A stretch of 64,000 bases of DNA from Trichomonas vaginalis G3 (taxonomy: Eukaryota > Parabasalia > Trichomonadida > Trichomonadidae): assembly GCF_026262505.1 (NCBI RefSeq), contig NC_067207.1, positions 28,550,082 through 28,614,081 on the forward strand. Reading direction: 5' to 3'. A model generated the notes under the pieces. The model worked only from the letters and a program-made list of their open reading frames with translations, was not told the origin of the DNA and did no database searches. Position 1 is the stretch's first letter; every line of letters starts with the position of its first letter. Positions 49,373 to 59,557 of this stretch are shown here, in pieces. A program made the translations under genes and the position numbers.

Positions 49373-49596
49373 GGCATATGATATTTATGAAGATGTTGAC
49401 GACACAACTGTTCCTGCAAGTGAAGTAAAAGTCAGAGAAACCGAAAAGTGACGAAAAACCGATAGAAGAAGAAAAACCAAAAAACTGAAGATAAACCAAA
49501 ACCAAAGTTTAGTTTGGAAACTAAACCAAGTCAACCTTCATTAGCTGGTATGGTTGGCGTCAAAGACTTATGGCAGCAGGCGGTTATGTTAAGTAA
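49373..49596 (+). pseudogene. Short broken gene before polymerase
   Basis: ATG-started MAYDIYEDVDDTTVPASEVK, followed by a Lys/Glu/Pro-rich remnant. Unrecognised. The next promoter TTTTTTTCTTTTTATAAAAATG begins right after it. Confidence 0.3.
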
Positions 49597-49628
49597 AGAA
49601 AAAAATATTTTTTTTTCTTTTTATAAAA

Positions 49629-51784
49629 ATGCCCCCATATAGAATGGATAGAAAATCTGCTAGAATAAAAGCAGAGTTGCAAAGATATGGTTGGAGAGTT
49701 TCGAAGAAGTTTAAATATAGGAAGGGAAGACCCATAAAAGTCTATGACAAATTGTCTGGTCTTCGCTACGAAATGGATTTGGAAACAGCACGTGCAAATT
49801 ATCCAAACAGACTAGAGAGGTTAGAAGAAGAACGTCTTATGGACATGCCTTTCGATGTTAGTGAACCTCAAGTTGAAGGACACGACGGCTTTGCCAGATT
49901 CTACTGGAAACATGACGAACAATTGCATCCTTTGAGAAGGAAAAAAGGTAGTGCAGAGGATGGTCATGCTCCCATGGAAAGAACAAGATATGCATATGAG
50001 AAGTATCGTGAAGTTAGAAGTCAAATTACATCTGTCGAACCTTTACAGTAAACTTTGACGAAGGAAAGAACAAAGAAGGCTTCATGGGAGTACTTGCTGC
50101 AATTCAAGATGGAAATAAGAAAGGATACAATCTCAGATTGACCATAAACAGATTTGGATGGTCACATTTACTATGCACATGGCAATGTCACAACAGCTGC
50201 AATGCTTCTTGACGCTTTCAAGACTACAAAGAGAGAACAAATGGTTGACTCCGACTCAGACATTTTGAATGCAATTGAAGGAATTGCAAGTGTCAAGTTC
50301 GAATGGTACCAACCTAACCCTCAAGCAGTCAGACAACATGCTGGATACTTCCCCTTCATAAATAAGTCTGACATTGACTTGACAAGGTATGGAATTTACA
50401 ATTCAATTGAAAACAATTGTCAATGAACCTTGCATTCTTACATGTCTCAGGAACTCTGGTCTTGTTACAGAAGAGAAGATGAAGTATCTTGAGTCATGTG
50501 TGAAGACAAGGTACATTCTCAGAGGTCAATTGGCAAAAAATTGCACCGTTGGCAAATGTCAATATCCGAGTCAGCATACCTACAGCTAAAGGTTCTTCAC
50601 ATGACGACTATGTTGTTGACAAAGACTTACCATGGTTGAAGATTGTAATTGTCCACAACCACTTCATGTTGAACGAAAGTCTTACAAACCCATTGTTCGG
50701 AAAAGGCAAGTGCAACATTGTCAGAGCTGTAAAACATTCTTTTCGAGAAAGGTTTGTTGGAACCAATTCCAGATGACAAGCTGACAGAAACTTTTGTACC
50801 AAAAGACGAAACAAACTTTTCACTGTTAGCAAGACCAAAAGTTGTTCCAGACAAAGTTCTAGTACAAAAGAAGTACACAATTCCACAAGGAGTTGGATTG
50901 TTCGGATACCAACCTGAACCAGAAGAACTTCCAATGAGGTTGCAAGAACTTCAAGATGCTATAAACAAACTTCCATTGAGACATCCAATTGACGTCAAAT
51001 TGTATTGAGAGCATCTGAGTTAGGTCAGAAGGTTTTATATGAAACAGGTTGCTTCGACGATGTTTATGAGATAACAGGAGAAGTTTCTCAGAAGATAAGA
51101 GACTCACTTGAATTTCCACAAACTGGACCAATTGGTTGCGACAAGTTCGACTCAAACGAAAAGATATACTATGTCGACCTTAACGCTGCATACATGAGGT
51201 TTGTCCAATATATTCCGACTGGAATTCCAAACGAAGATGGTGAGTTCCCGGGAAGGAACTATACAGTTGGAAAAGTCATACAACAACTGTATGATATTAG
51301 GAAAGCTTCAAACCCCAAACTTGCAATGACACTCAAATTGCTTATGAATTCGACATGGGGATATTCCATTAAGAAACCTCAAGAGATGAAGAGTAAACAT
51401 TATGAGAAGGTCGACAACTTTGTTGAAAGGTTTTCTCCTTTTTTTTTGAAGTACGAATTCACTCAAGGTCAAAGTGGCTTAGTAACCACATTAAAACCTA
51501 TTGTCGAACATTGGTCTTACCCTCAGTTCGCAAAGGCAGTCCTTGACAACTACAACAAATTCTTCTCCGAAGTCAAATCGAAAGTTGTGGTTTACTATGA
51601 GAACATTGACGCACTCATGACGAACGAAGAAGGGTACAACAAACTCATTGAAATGGGTTTAGTCAGTGAAAAGATGGGCTGTTTTAAGCTAGATAAGGTA
51701 TTTTCCGAAGTTCATGTAATATCGAAAAGGAAATATTGGGGCATACTTGAAGACGGCACAGAAATAAAACATTGCATGAAGTAA
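49629..51784 (+). pseudogene. DNA polymerase B (protein-primed type), broken
   Basis: Family B polymerase remains with motif A VDLNAAYMRF, motif B KLLMNSTWGYSIKK and a motif C region YYENIDALMT, in the right order and spacing for protein-primed Polinton polymerases. The N-terminal part is basic and precedes an exonuclease-like region. It would replicate the element from terminal-protein primers. Heavily damaged, about half a dozen breaks. No equivalent exists in element B. Confidence 0.8.
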
Positions 51785-51827
51785 AAATTTATTTTTTAAA
51801 AAGTGACATTTTTTAATTTTATTTGAA

Positions 51828-51932
51828 ATGTACGCTGAGTTTGTTGGAGAAGACCGTTGGGAAACTTGTTTGTTAGATGAGAAATATGAAATGTCATACC
51901 ATTTTAAAACAATATATTTTTACATATATTAA
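51828..51932 (+). pseudogene. HNH endonuclease relic, N-terminal piece
   Basis: MYAEFVGEDRWETCLLDEKY matches the start of the B-family HNH protein (MYAELVGQNVWKECLQDEEY) and then is lost. It shows that element A once had the same nuclease, next to polymerase B rather than next to the helicase. Confidence 0.6.
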
Positions 51933-52793
51933 ATGCTTCAGGTTGAAAAACAAAGAACAAAAGTAGCAGATACAAAACCGTTAGACTATATCTTTACAAA
52001 TGCTGGTAGGACTATTTCAGATGAAGAAATTTCATCCCGAGTATACAGGTTTGACTATCCAATTCGTTGGCTTCAAAGTCCTTCAGATGCAAAGGCAATA
52101 GGATTTAGAAGAGTTTTGTTTTCAAATAGAACTAACGCATTTATGTTCGCAGTATATTTTCATGGGCAGTATAAAGGTTCTGATGGTCTAATAGACAAAT
52201 TTGACGAAATGAGAATCTTTACAGTTCGTTCAGACGAAAGTCTTGAGAAAACTCTAAATGACTTTCAAACTCAAATGAACAAATATTATTGGGAATTTCA
52301 AGAAAAATACGACTCTTTACTAAATGGAACATACTATCTGAAACTAGAATATGACAAGATGAACTCCACCGTTTCATTTCAAAAGATTGAAATTAACCCT
52401 CCAAGAGATACAGAGTTTTTATTTTGGAAAGTAGACAAACGTTCTTGGGCACAATTTCTTCGGTTACTAAACCAGAACGAACCATTACCACCAGATGGTC
52501 CATTTCAATTTATACTTCCACCAGCAGATTTGACAGTTTATAGAAACGTGTTTGACCCTCAAAATGTTATGTGTCATGCAAGTTTCAGTTCAAGCAACAA
52601 TAGTTTTCTATGTATTGGTAAGGACTTTTATGACTTTGCTTCTAAATTCTACGAACCACCTAGTAACAGTTTCTCTGACTTTCAAGTTTGGTTCACAACA
52701 AATGGTGTGCAACATATTATTCCATTGTACTATGACTTTTATCTCGAATTGTCTTTCATATATAACTACGGAAAAGTGCTGAAAAAGTATTGA
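51933..52793 (+). CDS. Capsid-associated family protein of element A, 286 residues
   Basis: Open throughout. Contains YRFDYPIRWLQSPSDAKAIG near 44-63, matching the N-terminal signature of the B-family relatives, and ends with SDFQVWFTTNG and a hydrophobic LELSFIYNY. A second, broken copy is at 3852-4699. The start directly follows the previous stop (TAAATG). Function unknown, probably structural. Confidence 0.6.
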   Translation: MLQVEKQRTKVADTKPLDYIFTNAGRTISDEEISSRVYRFDYPIRWLQSPSDAKAIGFRRVLFSNRTNAFMFAVYFHGQYKGSDGLIDKFDEMRIFTVRSDESLEKTLNDFQTQMNKYYWEFQEKYDSLLNGTYYLKLEYDKMNSTVSFQKIEINPPRDTEFLFWKVDKRSWAQFLRLLNQNEPLPPDGPFQFILPPADLTVYRNVFDPQNVMCHASFSSSNNSFLCIGKDFYDFASKFYEPPSNSFSDFQVWFTTNGVQHIIPLYYDFYLELSFIYNYGKVLKKY

Positions 52794-52907
52794 ATGTGAA
52801 GATATTAGAAAATAACATTTTTTCTAACATCGTAGAAAACTCATGAAAACAATTTATTTTTGACACTTTCACAAAAAACATAAAAAAGTGCAGTTAAACG
52901 TTAAGGT

Positions 52908-53204
52908 TTACTGAACTGGTTGGATGTCGCCTTCACAGGTTATGTAGAATGGTTGACCCGAGAAGCGAAGGAGAGACTGAATTGCCAATTTCATATGGGG
53001 TAGGGGGTTCTCCTTGTTTGGAAGTAGTATCCAAGGACGCTTGGCAAAGAACTTTATAATGGCTTCCTTCTTTGCTTGCTTTATGTCGTCGTAGGCTGTC
53101 CCGTCTGGTATTTGAATTGGAATTTCGGTCGAAGTCTCGAGATTCAAGACAGCCCTTCCAGAAATAGTGGTGAACTTGACCTTGGGCTTCATGACCTTGC
53201 GCAA
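52908..53204 (-). CDS. Unrecognised open frame, 98 residues
   Basis: Open frame without an ATG at its apparent start (TTG). Lys-rich with RAVLNLETSTEIPIQIPDGT and a plausible folded pattern. It could be the remains of a longer gene. Base composition is more GC-rich than its neighbours, as is the following repeat region. Confidence 0.3.
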   Translation of the reverse strand: MRKVMKPKVKFTTISGRAVLNLETSTEIPIQIPDGTAYDDIKQAKKEAIIKFFAKRPWILLPNKENPLPHMKLAIQSLLRFSGQPFYITCEGDIQPVQ

Positions 53205-53573
53205 GTAGTCTTTTACGCAGTCGTTTATTTAAATTAGGTAAATTGCCTCGTCAAATCCTTCTGGCATTCCGAGTCCTTCCATCCGACAGGAAAATATTTT
53301 CCCGACAACAGGAAAAAATTTTCCTTCCAACAGGAAAAAATTTTCCTTCCGACAGGAAGAACTCTTCCAGTTGTCCGTCCGTAAACCATTCAAATTTTCG
53401 AAAATTGAGAACTTTTTGGTCGAACTTCAGAAAAAGTTTTTCCTTCCAACAGGAAAAAATTTTCCTTCCAACAGGAAAAGTTCTTCCTTCCGACAGGAAA
53501 AGTTCTTCCTTCCAACAGGAAAAAATTTTCCTTCCGACAGGAAAAGTTCTTCCTTCCGACAGGACACAAACGA
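53205..53573. repeat. 22-bp hairpin minisatellite
   Basis: About eleven units near TTTTCCTTCCAACAGGAAAA, each able to fold (TTTTCCT/AGGAAAA, 6-nt loop), in two blocks (53272-53370 and 53435-53566) around a unique spacer. Because 22 is not a multiple of three, the reading frame rotates between units, so the frames running through it on both strands are unlikely to be genes. Confidence 0.75.
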
Positions 53574-53915
53574 ATGTCCCACGTCCCACCAACCCAGTCC
53601 ATTCCCAAACCAGAGGAACCTAAAGAACCACAACAGTCTCCTCAGCAACCTCAGTTCCAGCAAGTACCTCCACCAAATTACTACCAATTTCCACCTCAAG
53701 GTTACTACCCACCACAAGGCTTCCCGAACTACCCTCCTCTGCCTATGCCTTACTTCCCCAACCCTTGGATGTTCCAGCAAGCTCCACCCCAGCAATTCCA
53801 ATCTCAGTCCAAATCGAAGAGAGACCAAGAGTTCGAAGAAGGTCTGAACCGCTTACGCAAAGAGTACGCTACAGCCCCTATTGAGAGAAAGTTGTTCCCG
53901 GACCAAAAAATATAA
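53574..53915 (+). CDS. Pro/Gln/Tyr-rich protein, 113 residues
   Basis: Low-complexity N-terminal 80 residues (PQQPQFQQVPPPNYYQFPPQ and similar), then a charged helical end (DQEFEEGLNRLRKEYATAPI). Its start lies just after the hairpin minisatellite. Such proteins occur as capsid-associated or linker proteins, but no family is recognised. Confidence 0.45.
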   Translation: MSHVPPTQSIPKPEEPKEPQQSPQQPQFQQVPPPNYYQFPPQGYYPPQGFPNYPPLPMPYFPNPWMFQQAPPQQFQSQSKSKRDQEFEEGLNRLRKEYATAPIERKLFPDQKI

Positions 53916-53919
53916 TTTA

Positions 53920-54144
53920 GGGTAGAAGGTTAGATCTAACCTCTTTTCTACCCTCTTGAATTTTCATGATTTCATCGTAAATGTTTTGTCAAGACTTCTT
54001 CGTATATGTTTTGTCATGACTTCATCGTACATGTTTTGTCAAGACTTCTTCGTAAATGTTTTGTCATGACTTCTTCGTAATGAGCGTAAAGGACCCAAAA
54101 ATATAATTTAGGGTAGAAGGTTAGATCTAACCTCTTTTCTACCC
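53920..54144. terminator. Two covariant hairpins, GGTTAGATCTAACC type
   Basis: Each 34-bp unit has outer arms GGGTAGAA/TTCTACCC and inner palindrome AGGTTAGATCTAACCT. Position, spacing and following TTGAATTTTCATG match the AGGTGA/TCACCT hairpins elsewhere, but both arms have changed together. Inferred terminator or RNA-processing signal. Confidence 0.5.
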
Positions 54145-54189
54145 TCATTTCACCTCATGAATTTTCATGAATTTCCTTAAGATAGAAAA

Positions 54190-54530
54190 AATAAAGTTAG
54201 TTTTATTTTGTATTTTTTTGTATGTAAGATATGATTTCAGGGATTTTTTTGACGAAGTGTCAATGTTCACTTCGTCAAAAAATAACAGTTATCTAATGAA
54301 AAAGTGTCATTTTATTTTTTTATTTTGTATGTAAGATATGATTTCAGGGATTTTTTTGACGAAGTGTCAATGTTCACTTCGTCAAAAAATAACAGTTATC
54401 TAATGAAAAAGTGTCATTTTTTTGTATTTTTTTGTATGTAAGATATGATTTCAGGGATTTTTTTGACGAAGTGTCAATGTTCACTTCGTCAAAAAATAAC
54501 AGTTATCTAATGAAAAAGTGTCATGATTTC
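54190..54530. repeat. Three 107-bp promoter-hairpin cassettes, first array
   Basis: Start codons at 54231, 54338 and 54445, exactly 107 bp apart. Each unit has TTTTGTATGTAAGATATG, a 21-codon mini-ORF starting MISGIFLTK, and a 15-bp stem TTTTTTGACGAAGTG/CACTTCGTCAAAAAA with an 8-nt loop. The promoter and first codons match the ISTIG gene family. Confidence 0.8.
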
Positions 54531-54788
54531 ATCGTAAATGTTTTGTCATGACTTCATCGTACATGTTTTGTCATGACTTCATCGTACATGTTTTGTCAAG
54601 ACTTCTTCATCGTAATGAGCGTAAATGTTTTGTCATGATTTCATCGTAAATGTTTTGTCAAGACTTCTTCGTAAATGTTTTTTCACCTGTTTTTTCTAAC
54701 CTCTTGAATTTTCATGAATTTTCCCGAAATAAAAAATAAAGTTAGTTTTATTTTTTTTATTTTTTTTATTTTGTATAGAAAAATAAAA

Positions 54789-56122
54789 ATGTCAACAATC
54801 GGCACAACAACACTTCAAACAACTACAGCACCAAACTCGTTAGTCATGAATCCAACATCTATGTTAGTAGAGATGAAAAGCTTCATTCCTTCTTCATATA
54901 CTTTTGAAACAGAAATCCAGAAGATAAAGCAAGAACTTTTAACATGTAATTTAGACTGTAGTGCGAAAGATGAAACAAATGAACAGTATCTTTATGAAAT
55001 GCAGGACCTCATCGACCATTTGCCTAAACTACCTGAAATTCAGCAACAAAAACTAACCATTCCTGAATTTGACGAAATTGAAGTCAAAGCAACTGACTCA
55101 GTAGAAATAAAGAAGTTCATTCGTAAGGTAAATTCTGAGTTTCTAGGATTTCATTGCAACCATAAGGTTATGGACAAAGATTGCGACATGGTATATAAGA
55201 ATGTTTCTGACATATATAAATCTGAAGAATTTAAGACCTACGACAACTTTGTTTCGTTAGTTGCTGAATGTGTATGGCAGATAAGAGATAAAGATAGAAG
55301 AGGGAAGGTATGGAACAAACAGATAAAACCAGCAGCTTTTGAGATGAAGAAAACCATTGACGCTTTAGTTGTTTTAGCAGGTAAGGTTTCAGAATATAAC
55401 GCAAAAATGAACCCGCAATGTTCAAAATGTAAGGCAGCAATGAGGAAATATAACTACTCCGTCAAAGAGATAGAACGTATGAGAAACGACTATGCAGACT
55501 TAAAGACAGATATGTCAAACATTGAGTTTGAAACAGTTGGAAAGATAGACAATGACACCAAAGTGGTTAGAATAGGTGATTTAAACGTAAGATACTCAAA
55601 GAAATACAACAAATATTCTTTGTCAGACATTTTATCTCCATTTGGAAAGAAAACAAACCACTGGGTTATAAATGCTTCTACTCAGAAAATTTTGACAAGA
55701 AATCCTGAGCTTATGATATCGGTAAAATTCTATGGAACTGCAGCATATCTTATAGACAAAAGTCTTATACCAATAGTTTTGTTATGGTTAGACCCAGTTG
55801 TTGGATATAACTTCATAACATATGGTTCATTCGATACGGAACGTTGCAGTGAAGGCTTACTTTACATCGTTCAGAAACCGAAGGACTTCAATACAAAAAG
55901 ATATAAGATAGGAAGAACATATAATATAACTCTAAGATATGACAGTACAGTCAATAGAGTCAAGGTTGTGTTAGTTAATGATATGAGAGCTGCAGAAACA
56001 GAACTACTTGAAAAGTTTGAGAAAATGTATGGTGCTCCATAAAAGGTAAAGAAACGTTTGAAGTAGATGAGATAGATAAAGCTATAAAATTATTTGACGA
56101 AGTTGCTGAAAAATACATGTAA
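54789..56122 (+). pseudogene. Element A ISTIG-domain gene with KilA-N-like and T5orf172-like C-terminus
   Basis: The N-terminal 230 residues nearly match 25548-26513, including the CSKCKAAM segment. From there it differs: a KilA-N-like domain (DLNVRYSKKYNKYSLSDILS, WVINASTQKILTRNPEL) and a C-terminal piece with LLYIVQKPKDFNTKRYKIGRT and an E-x-LL-EKFEK ending, as in T5orf172/GIY-YIG-like domains. A DNA-binding, perhaps DNA-cleaving, regulator is inferred. Mostly open; about one break. Confidence 0.6.
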
Positions 56123-56164
56123 AGCGTTTATTTTTGGTCTTTGTGAAAGTCAGAAAATAAAGTT

Positions 56165-56460
56165 AGTTTTATTTTTTTATTTTGTATGTAAGATATGATT
56201 TCAGGGATTTTTTTGACGAAGTGTCAATGTTCACTTCGTCAAAAAATAACAGTTATCTAATGAAAAAGTGTCATTTTATTTTTTTATTTTGTATGTAAGA
56301 TATGATTTCAGGGATTTTTTTGACGAAGTGTCAATGTTCACTTCGTCAAAAAATAACAGTTATCTAATGAAAAAGTGTCATTTTTTTGTATTTTTTTGTA
56401 TGTAAGATATGATTTCAGGGATTTTTTTGACGAAGTGTCAACCTTCACTTCGTGTCATAA
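56165..56460. repeat. Three 107-bp promoter-hairpin cassettes, second array
   Basis: Start codons at 56195, 56302 and 56409, again 107 bp apart. The last unit has diverged in the loop and downstream arm. Together with the first array it brackets the 54789-56122 gene in direct orientation. Confidence 0.8.
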
Positions 56461-56498
56461 TGTAAAAATAACGTTTACCATGTAAAACGGTTGTGAAA

Positions 56499-56551
56499 AA
56501 AAGAGGTGAAAAATTAGGTGAAAAAACAGGTGAGATCTCACCTCTTCACCT
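56499..56551. terminator. AGGTGA/TCACCT hairpin
   Basis: Standard unit of this family in element A, showing that the GGTGA and GGTTA versions coexist in the same element. Confidence 0.45.
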
Positions 56552-56584
56552 AAAATATATTTTTGCTGAAAAATGACCAAATTT

Positions 56585-56815
56585 CATGAATTTCCTCATA
56601 TGCTTGCTTCCCTCGGAAAACCGAGAGAAGAGATTCCGTACGAAAATCATGAAGAACAGCGAGTAGGTAAAAAAACTTAGTCGCCAAAACTCTATGAAAA
56701 CAGTGAAGAACAGCGAGTACGTAAAAAAACGTAGTCGCCAAAACTCTATGAAAACAGTGAAGAACAGCGAGTACGTAAAAAAACGTAGTCGCCAAAACTC
56801 TATGAAAACAGTGAA
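56585..56815. repeat. KilA-N gene fragment plus 54-bp tandem repeats
   Basis: Begins with a fragment equal to codons of the KilA-N gene (EFPHMLASLGKPREEIPYEN). Three 54-bp units follow, containing GCGAGTACGTAAAAAAACGT and encoding an 18-residue repeat (MKTVKNSEYVKKRSRQNS). Each unit has inverted ACGT/ACGT and GCGA/TCGC pairs. Probably a slippage product in decaying sequence. Confidence 0.7.
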
Positions 56816-56887
56816 TTTCCTTAAGATAGAAAAAATAAAGTTAGTTTTATTTTTATTTATTTTTTTATTTTGTATGTAAAGACAGAT

Positions 56888-57702
56888 ATGTCAACAACAG
56901 AGAACACAACAACAGTTATAGTCCATGAAGCCATAAATGAAGAATACGAGTACATACAGTTTAACAAACAACTCCGTCTCATTCGTTCGGTCAAAGACGA
57001 TATGTACAAATGCAAAGTATTTTGACAGCATGTTTTGCTCCAGATACCAAACATAACAGACGATTGGTTCAAAAACCAAAGCACACAAGACTTTTGAAGC
57101 GAAGCACAGCGAGACCGACTTTTTTTCGGGGTCGCCTAAAACTCATGAAAATCGTAAAAATTTGCCAAATGGTTTGAGAGGTTGGTATGTACATAGACTT
57201 CTTGTAAATGCTGTTGCAATGTGGGCTTCGCCTCGTTATGCTTGGTATATTTACAGACTTCTTGACGAAATTCATAGACAAGAACGTGAAGAGATGGAAA
57301 AGAAACTTCAAGCAAAAGATGAAGTCATTGAAGCAAAAGACAAAAGCATTCAGAAAATACCACGTTCAGTACCAAAAGGAAAGGAAAAGAACTATAAGTA
57401 TATGATTTATACTGAAGAGTTGGAGAAAGAAGAAGATAAAGATATGGTTATGTTGCATTTAGTCAGAAGAAACAACAAAGCTTTTACGACCTTGCTAAGA
57501 TTTACAAATCTGACAGAAATTGGTTCTATCGCGAAAACTTACCGATTTCAATGACACCGAATGAAGATGTGAAACAAATAGTTCAAGATACGTTACTCAA
57601 ACACACTATGATATGAAAGGTTGTACAATTTTTACCTTCAAAGAAGACTTACCGCTACTGAAAGAAAAAATAACAGAGTATTTTGACAACTTCAAACAGT
57701 AG
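56888..57702 (+). pseudogene. KilA-N protein of element A, broken
   Basis: Starts like 27468-27848 (NTTTVIVHEAINEEYEYIQF) and has GWYVHRLLVNAVAMWASPRYAWYIY in part, then a coiled coil (EMEKKLQAKDEVIEAKDKSI) and a C-terminal domain ending KEKITEYFDNFKQ. This is the layout of KilA-N proteins of large DNA viruses with an extra C-terminal domain. Several breaks. Confidence 0.6.
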
Positions 57703-57723
57703 AGTAAATGAACTCTTTATTTT

Positions 57724-58600
57724 TCAAGCTTGACTTTTTACAATTTGAACTTTGTTTCGCGTAGATATGAATTCTGAAAGAAGTATGAGGGTCTTGTATG
57801 ACTTTGTACTTCTCCCATAGTTCATGTCTGTCAAACTTACCTGCCATGGACTCTTTTCATAAGTTCCATGAAATCGTCTTCGGACAATCCGGGAAAAGTA
57901 TAATGTCAGTAAGTATTCTTTTAACATCCTTACTTAAACTCTTTGCTGCCTGTACACATATTACGACTGAGATGTTAAAGTGTCTGAGCTTCTTAAGAAT
58001 TCGACACATATCTTGTTCTCTATTCTTAAGCAAAGGATGAGAAGCAAAGTCATCTAAGATAAGAAGACATCTATGAGGGTATGTCTTCCAATCGTAAGAT
58101 TGCAATTTCTTCGAAATGTATTCTATCTCTTTCTGTTTGTTTCTGAAGTGTTTCTTCTCTAATATTCTCTGCATTTCCTCATTTGGGTCTTTGAACTTAG
58201 AATTTATATACTCATTTATACATTATACTTCAAAACTCTTCTTTGGTACTTCTTTATCCAATCTAACAACTCAGTATCCTTTATACATACTAACTTAGAC
58301 TTCTTTATAATATCTTTGAACGAATTGACGGTTTGGTCAAATTGACAGAAGTACTACAAATGACAACTAACTCATAAAAATGGGTTTTCTCTCATCTAGT
58401 TCTTGTTGTTGTGCAGCCATTTTAAGATAAGTGAAAGTCTTACCCGACCAGGTGGTGCAATTAGACTGTTATACCATTCTGAGCAATAAGAACTTGTCAT
58501 GTATGGGTTTTTATCTGAGCATTTTCTAACTTCCTCTTGTTCTTGTTTAAAACATTCTCAAATTTTTCTTGTCAATGTCAGCAAACTTTTTTTCTAACAT
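57724..58600 (-). pseudogene. Packaging ATPase of element A, broken
   Basis: Walker B region CLLILDDFASHPLL, followed by ILKKLRHFNISVVICVQ and ILTDIILFPDC, parallel to the B-family ATPase (LLVCDDFAG ... YHLTVAILMQ ... ITDFVIF). The Walker A region lies near the 58440 end. Several breaks. Confidence 0.7.
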
Positions 58601-58637
58601 ATTTTTAGAAAAAATTAAAATTTTTATCTTTTAGAAA

Positions 58638-59085
58638 ATGTCTAGCGATTTCGCTATCTATATTCGAGATAAGCTTTTCGACAGCAAAACATCTGTCGAC
58701 CATAAAATCTTACATAGTGTAAACAGAAGGTGAATTTGTTCTAAAGTTCTGTTTCTGGGAATTTGACAAGAACCATAAAACATTAAGCAGAGCAGTCTTA
58801 AAATTTGTCAATGACAGACTTGTTGACAGAGATGACGCCTCTTGGAGAGATGAAGTCCAACAAAACTTCTTAGAATGCAAAGAAGACACATGCGCTGTTC
58901 TTGAAGATGAAATAGAAAACAGAATAGAAGAGCTATTAAAGGACAAAGAACTTTTACATAAATATGGTTCGGAGAAATTTGACATAACTCCACCAGAAAA
59001 GAAGAAGAAAGAAAAGAAAGAGAAAAAAGAAGAAGAGAAGAAAGAACCTGAACCAGTTCCAGAGAAAAAGAAATTTGACATGTAA
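58638..59085 (+). pseudogene. Element A relative of the 124-residue protein, broken
   Basis: Segments LKFVNDRLVDRDDASW and CKEDTCAVLEDEIENRIEEL match 26987-27361 in pattern. The C-terminus adds a Lys/Glu/Pro-rich tail ending PEKKKFDM. The plus-strand reading is favoured over the Ser/Phe-rich minus-strand frame, which is its shadow. Confidence 0.5.
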
Positions 59086-59101
59086 AAATAAAATTTTATT
59101 T

Positions 59102-59521
59102 TTAGAACATTTCTGGGTCAATGTCAATGTTCTCTTCCTCTTTAGGAGTAAACACTGGCTTAGACTCTAAAATCTTTTTACCCAATTTACCTTGAACTTC
59201 AACTATCTTAGACTCATAATATTCATAGTCGTCTGCTTTCTTTGGTTCATAAGGTATAACAAGTTTGTATGCTTTGCCTTCTTTAAGGTTTGAAAACCTT
59301 CTGTCAAAACTTTCTTTGACTGCTAACAAACCTTCTATGTCTAAGTCTTCAAATTTCGCACCATTTTTAGTCACAATAGCAAACTTAACTGGTTCGATGT
59401 TCCAAACTTTGCTGAATGAAGACTTTTCAAAATGGTAGAAGTAAACATTCAAATATGTGAATGGGTCTAGTTCTTCTTTAAGTCCTGACATGTACTTGTT
59501 TACTGAGATGAATTTTGCCAT
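59102..59521 (-). CDS. Unrecognised 139-residue protein of element A
   Basis: Open frame with the typical promoter (TTTTTTTATCCGATAGAAAAG before ATG). Mixed alpha/beta character, with FAIVTKNGAKFEDLDIEGL and an acidic end (EEENIDIDPEMF). I see no relative in element B. It sits between the helicase and the 58638 gene, so it may belong to the replication module. Confidence 0.5.
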   Translation of the reverse strand: MAKFISVNKYMSGLKEELDPFTYLNVYFYHFEKSSFSKVWNIEPVKFAIVTKNGAKFEDLDIEGLLAVKESFDRRFSNLKEGKAYKLVIPYEPKKADDYEYYESKIVEVQGKLGKKILESKPVFTPKEEENIDIDPEMF

Positions 59522-59557
59522 CTTTTCTATCGGATAAAAAAATATTTTTTTTAAAAT

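Larger units (their letters stand above)
53916..54788. other. Long intergenic region of hairpins and repeats
   Basis: No ordinary gene. Contains two 34-bp GGGTAGAAGG...CTACCC hairpins (53920-53953 and 54111-54144), 25-bp-type repeats (53965-54090 and 54530-54690), the first 107-bp cassette array, and the promoter of the next gene. Confidence 0.7.

Noticed and set aside
53243-53847. Overlapping open frames on both strands
   Set aside because: They are translations of the 22-bp hairpin minisatellite, whose period rotates the frame.
58710-59081. Ser/Phe-rich minus-strand open frame
   Set aside because: It is the shadow of the Lys/Glu-rich plus-strand gene at 58638-59085, which has a recognisable relative in element B.
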